Notes under the pieces: model-generated
What the model was told of the DNA's origin: nothing
The model's database searches: none
What the model saw: only the letters and a program-made list of their open reading frames with translations
Part shown: positions 8,821-17,460 of the stretch, piece after piece
Layout of the letters: every line of letters begins with the position of its first letter
Position numbering within the stretch: position 1 is the first letter of the stretch
Assembly: GCA_017454675.1 (NCBI GenBank)
Contig: JAFTCN010000052.1
Location: 1 to 51,699 of the forward strand
Direction: 5' to 3'
DNA from: Clostridia bacterium
Lineage (GTDB): Bacteria; Bacillota; Clostridia; Oscillospirales; CAG-272
Length of the DNA stretch: 51,699 nt
Position numbers and translations under genes: made by a program

Positions 8821-9969
8821 TCAGACTTTCTTTACGGGACTCCCGTTGCCTCCGAGAGCAACGGTCACAGGCTCCGAACTGTCACCGCGGCTGTCGGTGA
8901 ACGAGACCGACGCCGTCCTTCCCTCGAGCGTTATAGCGCCGCCTCTGTAGTACTCCCTGTCCTCTTTCGAGAGAGCAGATGCAGCGATCACGGGGCACGG
9001 CTGTCCCAGCTTGTCGAGAGGGTCTCCCGGCATCGTAACGTAGCATCTGTGGGTATGGCCGCATATCATTAGGTCGGGTTTTACTGTCTTCTTCAGTATC
9101 GAAGCCCATTCGGCGTATCTGTCCATCTCGATGTCGAACGGTGCGTTCCTCGGTTCGCAGAAGGGGTTGTGAGCGATCACCAGCCTGTATTCGACGCCCG
9201 GAGCAGCGTACTCGGTCTCACATGATGCCTCGAGTCCGCGCAGGAATCCGGTCTCCTCCTCCCTGAATTCGGCGCAGCAGATCGTGTGTCCGTACTCGGG
9301 GTTGCCGTCGGGCTTGTCCTCGGCGCAGTCGAGCACTACCGCCCAGACCCTGCCGAGCTTTACGGTGAAATATGACCTGCCGCGGTCGGTGGGAGTATGG
9401 CGCTCGAGCTCCTCGGCGTATATCCCGCGCATGTCGTGGTTCCCGCGCGAGAAGATCACGGGTACCGTTCCGCCCGACACCGTTCCGGCTATCCTGTGTA
9501 TCGCTGAGAAGTTCTTTATGTCTCCGCTGTGGTTCGGGATGTCTCCGTTGAGGATGAGCAGATCCAGTTCATCGCCGAAGCGGCTGCCGGCCGCGATGGG
9601 ACCGCTCACACGGTTGTGGGCGTCGGCGATATGGTAGATGTTGATCTTTCCGGCGTCGCGCGTACCGCACGGGCGGAATGACGACGACCACTCCGATACA
9701 TCGCAAAGATCGGAAAAATAGGGCTTTCTCTCGATTATTTTCCTCCAGCATACGGTATAGGAGCGGGACGAGTCGAGCGCCGCGGACGGCACCTCCATCA
9801 TGTGTGTGAGAGAGGCCGAGCGGAGTATGCCGTTGGAATGGTCGTAGTAGTTGCGGTCGCCGACTCTGACCCACATCACGCAGGGCTCGGTAACGGGAAC
9901 GGTGATGATATAGCGGTCGCTGACGGCGTAGACCGACGGACAGCACATGAAGATTTCGGGAAGATCCAT
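8821..9969 (-). CDS. Calcineurin-like metallophosphoesterase
   Basis: 382-residue metal-dependent phosphoesterase. All five metal-site motifs are visible in order: D116-A-H118, GD at 142-143, GNHD at 176-179, VIAHNPF and the late GHTH. The first ~105 residues form a predicted beta-rich domain like the fibronectin-like domain in front of purple-acid-phosphatase-type enzymes. There is no signal peptide, so it should act in the cytoplasm. The ATG at 9969 is preferred over an upstream TTG at 9996 because AGGGTG lies just before it. It starts 44 bp after the GDPD lipoprotein and is probably cotranscribed, which suggests a joint role in phosphodiester use; the substrate is unknown. Confidence 0.85.
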   Translation of the reverse strand: MDLPEIFMCCPSVYAVSDRYIITVPVTEPCVMWVRVGDRNYYDHSNGILRSASLTHMMEVPSAALDSSRSYTVCWRKIIERKPYFSDLCDVSEWSSSFRPCGTRDAGKINIYHIADAHNRVSGPIAAGSRFGDELDLLILNGDIPNHSGDIKNFSAIHRIAGTVSGGTVPVIFSRGNHDMRGIYAEELERHTPTDRGRSYFTVKLGRVWAVVLDCAEDKPDGNPEYGHTICCAEFREEETGFLRGLEASCETEYAAPGVEYRLVIAHNPFCEPRNAPFDIEMDRYAEWASILKKTVKPDLMICGHTHRCYVTMPGDPLDKLGQPCPVIAASALSKEDREYYRGGAITLEGRTASVSFTDSRGDSSEPVTVALGGNGSPVKKV

Positions 9970-10013
9970 TTTTACACCCTGCTTTCCGTAATACAATTTA
10001 TGCTTAAATCTGA

Positions 10014-12011
10014 TTATCCGGGCAATTCCGGGGTCGCATCCGTCTTTCGGGCGGCGTACTTCACCAGCCCGAACATGTTGTTCGTCATGATGGACCGCAG
10101 ACCGATCCTGTACATGATATCCCAGGTTTTGGGGACGTCGAACCCCTCAGAATCGATCGTCCAGCCTCCGAACATGCAGTCGGGGTATTTCTTCGCGAGC
10201 GACGAGATCGCGTTCTTCACGCTGTCGTTATTGGGATTGAAGGCGCCGTTGACGAGGACCGCGGCGTTGGTCAGCGACCCTTCGCACAGTTTCTTTGCAT
10301 AGGGATCCGCCGTCGAGCGCGACGTCCACCCACGGAGGAAAAAGAACATCTTCTGCCCTGACCTTTCGTAAACGGTCTTCTGGAGCTTCAGCGCCTCTTC
10401 GGCCGAGAAAGTGCCTTCCTCAGACGTGTCAACGGTACCGTATGATATGAGCACAGATTCGAAATTGTCTGTCTTTTCCATCCACGGATAGATGAAATTG
10501 GGCTGGCTGAGGGGCTGGAGGCCGGGTATATCGGCGTAGCGCCAGCCCTCCTGCTTGTCGAGGATGAAGAAGATGCGGCCTTTTGCGACCTTCAGGCACT
10601 CCTCGAGCGTCGGGATGAGATACGGCGTTACGTTCCCGTTGTTACCCTGCCCGTCGAGCAGGCGAAGCTCGCGCAGCTGGGCAAGAGTCCAGTCGGATAC
10701 CTGTTTCGAATCCGGAAGGCCGTTTTTGCCCGCCTTGCCTGCCACGTCCGTCATGCGCGTAAGCGTGGCGTCGTGCATAAGTACTGGTATCCCGTCGGAG
10801 GTGAAACGGACATCGATCTCGACGCAGTCGCCGCCCATTCTCCAGACGCTGATGATCGATTCTATCGAATTCTCTGGATAAAAGAGAAAATCTCCTCTGT
10901 GCGATACAGTGAATATATGGTCTTTGTTCTCGCACATGAGACAGGCGACCTTCTCGCTGTAGTCTGTCATCCTGTCTTCGGGAGACCATCTGCCTGCCCA
11001 GTGCATGGGCAGAAGAGACGGATCGGCGATGTATTCGTCACGGGAGGGCGCTCTTTCGGACAGGATAACCTCACCGTCTCCGAACTTCAGTTCGATGACC
11101 CCCGTTCTGTTATCGAGATATCTTTCGATAAACGACCATACCGCAGCCTCGAGCGAACGGATGCTGCCTCCCGCGATATAGAGCGAACCGTCCCGGTAGT
11201 AGATCCCGAAATCGTCGTATCCCAGGCTCTTACCGGAACTTCCCTTCCCTGTGAGTACGATCATATGCTCCGCCGCGGCGTCTGTCGGGGAGAGGGTCGC
11301 AAGGGTGTTCGCGGTCTCTTCGGAGAGCCAGTCGGACAGGACCTTGGCCGCGTTCCTGTACTGCGTTCCGGCTTCGTACTTAATTGCGTATCCGCGCAGG
11401 TCTGTCCCGTTTATCAGGACAGACTCGATATCGAGATTCAGTGAACCGACGTACGAGAAATCGGCGGGGATCCCTGACTTCAGGGGAAGTATGTTTTCAA
11501 TGAAATACTCAGCAGCCGCGACGGTCCCGTCGTCGTTGTTTCCGGCGATGACGATCTTCGTTCCCTCGACGGCTACGGTGTACTCACTGCTCTTCAGTCT
11601 CGACAGGACGTCGGAGGTCTCTTTCCTGCTAGTCATTCCGAAGAGTATCTCGTATTCGGATTCTTTGACACCGCCGCCGGTCCAGTCGGTCCTGACGTCG
11701 AGCTTTGCTCCGAATTCATCGCGTATGAGCCTGTTCAGCTTTATGAATTCACCGAGCAGCTTTTCGGATGCTGCTTCGGGGCGGATGAGCGCGAATCCGG
11801 AACCTTCTGCCAGAAAATCGAGCACCGGAACCGCGGCTTCGGTGTTCTCAACCGATGTGACGGGATCTGAGCCGGGGCGGCTCCCGACACATGAGACGGA
11901 TGAGAGTACAACTGATAAGAGCAGCAGCAGCGCGGCCGTCCTTCGTATCAGGGCCAAATCTTTCCTTCCCGACGGACGGGACGGTTTTTTCGGGGAGATC
12001 GTCGTGATCAT
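10014..12011 (-). CDS. GDPD-family phosphodiesterase lipoprotein with duplicated N-terminal module
   Basis: 665 residues. A basic start and hydrophobic stretch end at a likely lipidated Cys41 (SSVSC), so the enzyme should sit outside the membrane. Residues ~70-180 and ~205-300 look like two divergent copies of one module (EIL-G-T-R, then Y-V-V-G-K-IVI, then a helix), also found in the neighbouring MBL lipoprotein. The C-terminal third is a GDPD barrel: H371-R372-G, PENS, E398-I-D400 and H413 match the catalytic set. The expected reaction is cleavage of glycerophosphodiesters to glycerol 3-phosphate and an alcohol. AAAGGA lies 13 nt before the ATG. Confidence 0.88.
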   Translation of the reverse strand: MITTISPKKPSRPSGRKDLALIRRTAALLLLLSVVLSSVSCVGSRPGSDPVTSVENTEAAVPVLDFLAEGSGFALIRPEAASEKLLGEFIKLNRLIRDEFGAKLDVRTDWTGGGVKESEYEILFGMTSRKETSDVLSRLKSSEYTVAVEGTKIVIAGNNDDGTVAAAEYFIENILPLKSGIPADFSYVGSLNLDIESVLINGTDLRGYAIKYEAGTQYRNAAKVLSDWLSEETANTLATLSPTDAAAEHMIVLTGKGSSGKSLGYDDFGIYYRDGSLYIAGGSIRSLEAAVWSFIERYLDNRTGVIELKFGDGEVILSERAPSRDEYIADPSLLPMHWAGRWSPEDRMTDYSEKVACLMCENKDHIFTVSHRGDFLFYPENSIESIISVWRMGGDCVEIDVRFTSDGIPVLMHDATLTRMTDVAGKAGKNGLPDSKQVSDWTLAQLRELRLLDGQGNNGNVTPYLIPTLEECLKVAKGRIFFILDKQEGWRYADIPGLQPLSQPNFIYPWMEKTDNFESVLISYGTVDTSEEGTFSAEEALKLQKTVYERSGQKMFFFLRGWTSRSTADPYAKKLCEGSLTNAAVLVNGAFNPNNDSVKNAISSLAKKYPDCMFGGWTIDSEGFDVPKTWDIMYRIGLRSIMTNNMFGLVKYAARKTDATPELPG

Positions 12012-12070
12012 TGACGCAGTCAGGTCCTTTCACCCGCGAAGCGGGAGATTCGTGCGCCGCCGTCCGGGCA

Positions 12071-12099
12071 TTGCGGAAGAAGCCGAAATGTGATATAAT
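12071..12099 (+). promoter_or_regulatory. Promoter of the RNA methyltransferase gene
   Basis: TTGCGG (12071-12076), 17 nt, TATAAT (12094-12099), with TG one base before the -10. It lies inside the leader of the divergent GDPD transcript, so the two transcripts should overlap antisense for about 80 nt. The leader before the start at 12247 would be ~140 nt and holds a CCCGCC/GGCGGG hairpin. Confidence 0.6.
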
Positions 12100-12193
12100 A
12101 TCGTTAACATCGGGCACGAGCGCGGATTTCCGGCACCCGCCTCCCTTCCGTCCTTCCGGCGGGAGCGGCACAGATTAAACTTAAATTAAAACA

Positions 12194-12222
12194 ATTATAC
12201 TATATTTTACGTCAAAAATCAA
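12194..12222 (-). promoter_or_regulatory. Promoter of the GDPD-phosphoesterase operon
   Basis: On the minus strand: TTGATT (12217-12222), 17-nt spacer, TATAAT (12194-12199). It predicts a ~175-nt leader before the GDPD ATG at 12011. The plus-strand promoter of the divergent gene lies within this leader. Confidence 0.65.
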
Positions 12223-12246
12223 CAAAAATAACACCGGAGGAGCAAA

Positions 12247-13524
12247 TTGAAAACCGACAGCGGATCTTCTGCATCTTCTTTCCCCTTCGAATTCACGCCC
12301 GGGATGTTCGAGGGCGGATATGTCCTCGCAGCGACATGCCTGTTCGGGCTCGAGAGATTTCTCGGCGCCGAGATCGACGCCCTGGGGTACGAGCGCCTCT
12401 TCACGCTCGACGGCAGAGTCTTCTTTCGTGGCGGCGACGACGCCGTCGCCGGAGCGAACATAAACCTGCGCACCGCGGAGCGGGTGTTCATCGTTGCCGG
12501 CCCTCCCTTCCGCGCCGACAGCTTCGACGCGCTGTTCGAAGGGACGAGGGCGATCGCATGGGAGAACTTCATACCGCGCGACTCGTCGTTCCCGGTCTCG
12601 GGACATTCGGTAAAGAGCGGTCTTGCATCGGTCCCGGACTGCCAGAAGATCGTTAAAAAGGCGATAGCGGTGCGGCTCGGCAAAAAATACGGACTTGAGA
12701 AGCTTCCCGAGAGCACGCCCGGACTGTCGGTGGAATTTTTCATATTGAAAGATCAGGCGTTCCTGATGCTCGATACCTCGGGGACCGCTCTTCACAAGCG
12801 CGGATACCGGCCGGAGGCCGGTGCCGCACCGCTCCGTGAGACACTTGCTGCGGCGATAGTCATGAACGCCAGGACAGCCGAACATCCGGACATCTTTCTG
12901 TGGGATCCGTTCTGCGGATCGGGCACGATCCCGATCGAGGCGGCGATGCTCGCCGCGGGGATCGCCCCGGGGTTGCGCAGGTCGTTTGCCGCCGAGGGCG
13001 CGCCCTTCCTTGACGCAGGTGCCTGGAGGGATGCGAGATCGGCCGCTCTCGAGAAGATGTCTGCGGCCGCTTCCTGCCCCTTCCGTGCCATGGGGAGCGA
13101 CATCGACCCGTCGTGCATCAGAACGGCGCGCATTAACGCCGGCAGGGCCGGCGTCGGGAGCATGATCCGCTTCGAGACCGCTGACGCGAGAAAGATAAGG
13201 AAGCCGGATGACCCGTCGCTCAGAGGTACACTCATATGCAACCCGCCCTACGGCGAGCGCATGATGTCGGCGGCGGACGCCGAGAAGCTTTACCGCGACA
13301 TAGGAAGGAACTTCCGCGCATTTGACCGCTGGCAGATTTACGTCCTTACTTCGTGCGAGACTTTCGAGGCGCTGTTCGGACGCAGAGCCGACAAGAAGCG
13401 CAAGCTATACAACGGAATGATCCCGTGCATACTTTATCAGTATATAAAGCCTCATGACGGGGGCAGATCATCCGTCGCCCGACACAGTGGCTGTACTCGG
13501 TCCGGATCGAAGGATGAAGACTGA
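12247..13524 (+). CDS. THUMP-domain class I RNA methyltransferase (RlmL-N/YpsC type)
   Basis: 425 residues. The start is TTG, chosen because a perfect GGAGG (12236-12240) lies 6 nt ahead; the next ATG (12304) has no ribosome site. An N-terminal ferredoxin-like/THUMP part begins at ATCLFGLERFLGAEIDALGY. The methyltransferase domain has the SAM motif WDPFCGSGTIPIEAAM and the catalytic NPPYGER, the pattern of N2-guanine rRNA methyltransferases. The C-terminal ~25 residues are a basic, poorly conserved tail. Its 23S or tRNA target cannot be told from sequence. It stands alone between two minus-strand operons. Confidence 0.88.
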   Translation: MKTDSGSSASSFPFEFTPGMFEGGYVLAATCLFGLERFLGAEIDALGYERLFTLDGRVFFRGGDDAVAGANINLRTAERVFIVAGPPFRADSFDALFEGTRAIAWENFIPRDSSFPVSGHSVKSGLASVPDCQKIVKKAIAVRLGKKYGLEKLPESTPGLSVEFFILKDQAFLMLDTSGTALHKRGYRPEAGAAPLRETLAAAIVMNARTAEHPDIFLWDPFCGSGTIPIEAAMLAAGIAPGLRRSFAAEGAPFLDAGAWRDARSAALEKMSAAASCPFRAMGSDIDPSCIRTARINAGRAGVGSMIRFETADARKIRKPDDPSLRGTLICNPPYGERMMSAADAEKLYRDIGRNFRAFDRWQIYVLTSCETFEALFGRRADKKRKLYNGMIPCILYQYIKPHDGGRSSVARHSGCTRSGSKDED

Positions 13525-13551
13525 CAGCAGAGGGCTTACGTCATCAGGACG

Positions 13552-13597
13552 GAACGCAGATATCCCCCGCGGGAGACCGCGGGGGATATCTGCGTTC
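13552..13597. terminator. Bidirectional terminator, 21-bp perfect stem
   Basis: Positions 13552-13572 pair without mismatch with 13577-13597 around a GAGA tetraloop, between the converging methyltransferase and MBL lipoprotein genes. No U-tract follows on either strand, so efficiency may rest on the long stem. A 13-nt palindrome (ACAAATTATTTGT) follows a few bases later on the plus side. Confidence 0.75.
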
Positions 13598-13617
13598 AAC
13601 AAATTATTTGTGTACCG

Positions 13618-15833
13618 TCAGTTCACGTTCTCGAATCGGTTGACGCCCTTCACGAACGGAAGAGAAAGCGGAAGAGTGATAGTCTGTGTGGGCTCCGAAA
13701 TGATGACGTTGTCCGCGCCGACCATGTTGTAAATGAGTTTGTCGACGGCGTATGTCGTACCCTTGATCTGATTCGCCACATTGGCTTTCGATGTCGGCCA
13801 GAGCAGGACCTTGGGGGAGACGGTGTTGTAGAAAGCCTGATTGAGGCCGTCGTAGCCGTGATGCGCCACCTGGCATATGTCACTCTTCACATAGTCGCCG
13901 TAGCGCCTTGTAATGCCTTTTGAAGCCCAGTTTTTGGCGTCTCCGGTCCACATGATGCTGTTTCCGTCGATATTCATGCGGAGCACGGTCGTCGTTTCGT
14001 TGAAATAGTTGCAGCGGTCGGGAATACATCCTCCTGGGTGAAGAGAATCTCGATCTCCGCGTTCCTTATGTAGAACTTCATTCCGGTGTGGAGCTTCACC
14101 TTGACCGTTCCGCCCACGTATGACGACAGCGCCTGGAAGTTGTTGTCGACGTAGTAGTTCGGGTTGTTGGAATTGTATACGAAGACTTTTGAGGGCATGT
14201 TCATATAGCATGCCTCGATCTTTATCTCTGAGCCGTGGTTCTTGATCATATTGAAGAAGTTTGTGAAATGATCCCAGTGCTCGTGCGTCAGGAACCATCC
14301 GGCTATGACGATCTTCCCGTCGGGTCTGGTGTTGAGCTCTTTCAGCAGTCTGTAGAGCCTGCCGTCGTCTCCGTAGGATGAATTGTATCCTCCTCCGTCG
14401 AACACGATAAACGAGCCGTCGGCCAGAGTGACGATGTAGCACATTCCGAAGTTGCCTTCCGCATAGTTGAGGTTCATCGCGGTGATCTTCGACGGCGTCA
14501 CCCTCTGGTATGCGGGCTGCGATGAGGCGGTGGGATACGCGGGATATGTGTTCTCGCTGCTCGGGCTCGTGATAATCCTCACAGCGTTGTCGGCCGGGAC
14601 GAAGTACACGTATATCATCCCGTCTTTTCCGAGATACGCGGAGCTGAGGTTTCCGACTATGTCGTTGGACATGTATTCTGTGAATCCCGAGCTCTCGAGT
14701 TTCGTGCAGTATTTTCTGTAGTCTTCGAGCGAGACGCCGGTGTAAAGGAACTGGAGGCAGCTGTCGTGGGCGTCCATGCAGCCGCCGTATTCACCGCCTT
14801 CGAATTCGGGGAAGTCGGTATACCAGCCGCCGACTGAATCGGTGATCCTGGTGCCCTCAAGTATGGCGAGCCCGCGTGTGCCGTCGGCTCCCGAGGAGGC
14901 GGCGGAGTCGATATACGACATGAACGAATTGTATGCGAGCTCGAGCGTCGTGAGGTTGTGACCGTTGATGACGACCTTATTGCCGATTACGGCAAAACCG
15001 TATTCGTCGGGAGTCAGCGAGTTCATGAATTCGGCCGTCTCGGGACGGTCGGTGTCGCCGATGAGTATCTCGTGAAGCGCCGAAGTATCTGTCCCCTTCT
15101 TCACCCAGTCGGTCGTGATGCCGATCTGCGCTCCGGTGAGCTTCTCGATCTTGCTCTTTATCTCCTTGCAGTAGAGGACATCGACGTCTGTCCTGTCCTT
15201 TTCGTTGGTGGATGAAGTGGAGGAATCGAGTCCGTCTTTGTATACGACTTTATAGTCCGATTTGCCGTTCAGTGCGATCTGAAGACTGGGTACAGCCTCG
15301 CTGGTGTAGAGGAAATTCTCTTCGAGAGCGAGCTGTCCGCCGCTGACAAGGCTCATGAAGTGATCGATGGCGCGTTCTATTGCGCTGTCGGAGGCGGAGT
15401 TGATCACGATCTTGTTCCCGCTGACCTTGATCACGTAGCATGTCGGATCGGGCAGCGACTCGATCGCCTCGGCTGACTGAGGGCGGTTGGTGCGTCCTAC
15501 GAGGATCTCCTTCGCGGCGATGACTTCGTCAGTGATCCCTCCCTTGACCCAGTCCTCGCTGATGGCGACCTGGCTGTTCGTGGCCTCCGACAGTGCGGTC
15601 CTGAATGCTACTATTTTTTTGAGGAGCGTCGACGACAGATACTCGGGACGGATAAGCGTGTATTCGTTAAGGTCGAAGACGGTCTTCGGGACTCCGGTGT
15701 CGGTCGTGTCCGGCGGAGAGACCGTGCCGTCGCACGACGCAAATAGCGCCGCCGATGACATGACGGCCATGATCAGCGCCAGCAACAGCGACAGCAGTCC
15801 GAGTCTCGCTCCCGGTTTTTTGTTCTTCAGCAT
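13618..15833 (-). pseudogene. Metallo-beta-lactamase-fold lipoprotein, frameshifted
   Basis: Reading starts at ATG 15833 (AAAGGA 9 nt upstream) with a signal peptide and lipidated Cys34 (LFASC). Residues ~55-165 and ~195-310 are two copies of the module also present in the GDPD lipoprotein. The MBL domain carries HEHWDH at 517-522. At about 14021-14032 the frame breaks: one frame stops at 13974, while conserved MBL sequence (WTGDAKN, QVAHHGYDG) continues in the -1 frame to 13618. Inserting one base near 14026 would restore a ~738-aa protein. No slippery heptamer is seen, so it is either a real recent mutation or a sequencing or assembly error. The fold resembles ComEC-type MBL domains; substrate unknown. 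Confidence 0.8.
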
Positions 15834-15870
15834 GACAGGCATTCCTTTCATGATATGTTTTGCTATATTT

Positions 15871-15876
15871 ATTATA
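15871..15876 (-). promoter_or_regulatory. Extended -10 promoter of the MBL lipoprotein gene
   Basis: TATAAT on the minus strand preceded by TGG (extended -10) 38 bp before the ATG. No recognisable -35 is present 17 nt upstream (GGGATG). The predicted start near 15864 rules out start codons further upstream in the same frame. Confidence 0.55.
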
Positions 15877-16012
15877 CCACTTTTTCTCTTCCGCATCCCC
15901 GTTTTTTTTTGACCGGAGGCCGAAAAATCCTCCGGGGGCATGCTGTTCAGAGAAAAAAGTCCGTTAAATTAACTTTTTATTCATATTCGCGTAATATTTT
16001 TCCGTTTAGGTG

Positions 16013-16041
16013 TTGACAAACCGGGAATAATGATGTATAAT
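16013..16041 (+). promoter_or_regulatory. Consensus promoter of rpsF-ssb-rpsR
   Basis: TTGACA (16013-16018), 17 nt, TATAAT (16036-16041): a perfect sigma-A consensus, as expected for a ribosomal protein operon. The transcript should begin near 16048, giving a ~78-nt leader. Confidence 0.92.
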
Positions 16042-16047
16042 ATTGGA

Positions 16048-16125
16048 CCGGTGCGGGAAAAAACACTGTCCCGACTCCTTACCGCGTGTCGCAAGCGCGG
16101 TCTTATGTCCATAAGGAGGTAAAAT
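16048..16125 (+). promoter_or_regulatory. Structured rpsF leader, possible autoregulatory element
   Basis: The leader can form CGGGA/TCCCG (16054-16058 with 16069-16073), ACCGCG/CGCGGT (16080s-16101) and CTTAT/ATAAG just before the ribosome site. In addition CTCCTTA (16075-16081) is exactly complementary to TAAGGAG (16112-16118), which contains the Shine-Dalgarno sequence. Two exclusive folds are therefore possible, one hiding the start. Many bacteria carry an S6:S18-binding leader at this place; I cannot confirm a match to that motif's consensus by eye. Confidence 0.55.
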
Positions 16126-16599
16126 ATGGATAACAACATCAAAAAACCTGCTTACGAACTGCTCTTCATCACCGACATAGCCGAAGGCGTTGAAACCGCG
16201 GCAGATACGGTGAACAAGTTCGTCAGCCTCGTCGAAGCGAACGGCGAGATCATCGACAAATCAGAGTGGGGCAAGAGACATCTCGAATACCCCATCAACG
16301 ACCGTCAGGAAGGCTACTACACAGTAGTCACCTTCAGGTCGGAACCCGAATTTCCTGCAGAACTTGAGAGGCTTCTCAACATCGACGAAAAAGTTATGCG
16401 CTGCATGACCGTCAGACTCGACGAAGAAGTCGCCGAGAAGGCCGCCAGACGCGCCGAGGACCGCAAGGCCGCCGCAGCCGCGGCAGCCGAGGCCGAAGCC
16501 GCCGCTGCCGAAGCGCAGCAGAATGAGACTGACGAGCCGGCCGCCGAAGCCGAAACAGCCGAAAAGACAGAAGAAGCCGCTCCGACAGAAGCCGAGTGA
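16126..16599 (+). CDS. rpsF: Ribosomal protein bS6 with long acidic tail
   Basis: The first ~100 residues are a normal bS6 (small-subunit platform protein, partner of bS18): YELLFITDIAE, a conserved EWGKRHLEYPI and YYTVVTF. Family members are usually 95-100 residues, but this one has 157. The extra ~55 residues are alanine- and glutamate-rich low complexity (AAAAAAAEAEAAAAEAQQ and onward), probably disordered. AAGGAGG lies 6 nt before the ATG. It is first in the operon with ssb 28 bp and rpsR further downstream, the classical arrangement. Confidence 0.96.
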   Translation: MDNNIKKPAYELLFITDIAEGVETAADTVNKFVSLVEANGEIIDKSEWGKRHLEYPINDRQEGYYTVVTFRSEPEFPAELERLLNIDEKVMRCMTVRLDEEVAEKAARRAEDRKAAAAAAAEAEAAAAEAQQNETDEPAAEAETAEKTEEAAPTEAE

Positions 16600-16627
16600 T
16601 CCCGGCTCAGCAAATCAGAGGTAAATA

Positions 16628-17077
16628 ATGTCTAATCTCAATCTCAACAAAGTGATCCTTTGCGGAAGACTCACTAGCGATCCCGAACTCAAGACCACGC
16701 AGTCGCAGATCTCAGTCATCTCCTTCACCATCGCTGTCAACAGACGTACGAGGTCCAACAACGAAGGAACCGGACAGCAGGTCACCGACTTCATAAACTG
16801 CGTCGCCTGGAGACAGACCGCCGAGTTCATAACCCGCTTCTTCAAGAAGGGTTCCGCCATCTGCGTCACCGGTTCCATCCAGGTAAGGAAATGGACCGAC
16901 CAGCAGGGCCAGAACAGATATTCGACCGAAGTTGTCGTCGACGACGCCATGTTCGTCGATTCCAAGGCCGAAGCATCAGGCCGCGACGGAAGCTTTGTCC
17001 CGTCCGAGCCCTTCGCCACTCCCGGAGCGTCCGAGAGTTTCGATGTCGTCAAGAACGACGACGATCTGCCTTTCTGA
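16628..17077 (+). CDS. ssb: Single-stranded DNA-binding protein
   Basis: 149 residues. The OB-fold begins with LNKVILCGRLTSDPELK and contains FINCVAWRQTAEF and the strand pattern of bacterial SSB. The C-terminus ends in DDDLPF, the acidic tip that recruits repair and replication proteins. A short, charged linker (residues ~110-140) separates the two. It sits between rpsF and rpsR as in most Firmicutes, and should be expressed from the rpsF promoter. Confidence 0.97.
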   Translation: MSNLNLNKVILCGRLTSDPELKTTQSQISVISFTIAVNRRTRSNNEGTGQQVTDFINCVAWRQTAEFITRFFKKGSAICVTGSIQVRKWTDQQGQNRYSTEVVVDDAMFVDSKAEASGRDGSFVPSEPFATPGASESFDVVKNDDDLPF

Positions 17078-17113
17078 ATCCAGAGAGGAAAATCTGATTA
17101 AGGAGTAACATCA

Positions 17114-17383
17114 ATGGATAGACAGCCCGAAACCGAGCGCCCGGCAAGACCGGCCCGCCCCGCGAACCCCAACCGCCGCAGAAGAAAAGTATGTGTTTTC
17201 TGCGAGGACAAGATCACGTACATCGATTATAAGGAAGCCGGAAAGCTCCGCAAGTACATCAGCGAGCACGGCAAGATCCTTCCGAGACGTGTTTCCGGAA
17301 ACTGCGCAAAGCATCAGAGAGAGCTCCAGACGGCGATCAAACGCGCCCGCATCTGCGCTCTTCTCCCCTATGTCGGCGACTGA
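17114..17383 (+). CDS. rpsR: Ribosomal protein bS18 (zinc-type)
   Basis: 89 residues with a basic N-terminal tail and the S18 core ([26 protein letters not shown]). The CVFC pair and the later NCAKH could bind zinc, so this is the C+ form of the protein. An AAGGAG site precedes the ATG. Last gene of the operon, followed directly by a strong terminator. Confidence 0.96.
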   Translation: MDRQPETERPARPARPANPNRRRRKVCVFCEDKITYIDYKEAGKLRKYISEHGKILPRRVSGNCAKHQRELQTAIKRARICALLPYVGD

Positions 17384-17408
17384 GACGCGAACAACACACT
17401 AATCGGAT

Positions 17409-17439
17409 CAGGCAGGACGCTTCGGCGTCCTGCCTGTTT
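17409..17439 (+). terminator. Terminator of rpsF-ssb-rpsR
   Basis: Twelve perfect pairs (17409-17420 with 17425-17436), TTCG tetraloop, followed by TTTAT. It lies between converging rpsR and lnt and may serve both. Confidence 0.88.
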
Positions 17440-17460
17440 ATGTTGTCCGTTCCGGAGACA

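Noticed and set aside
14015..14040. Programmed -1 frameshift in the MBL lipoprotein
   Set aside because: No slippery heptamer or strong downstream stem is visible; mutation or sequence error is simpler.
15913..15935. CCGGAGG/CCTCCGG stem as a terminator
   Set aside because: The T-run lies before the stem on the plus strand and an A-run follows on the minus strand, so the orientation is wrong for either direction.
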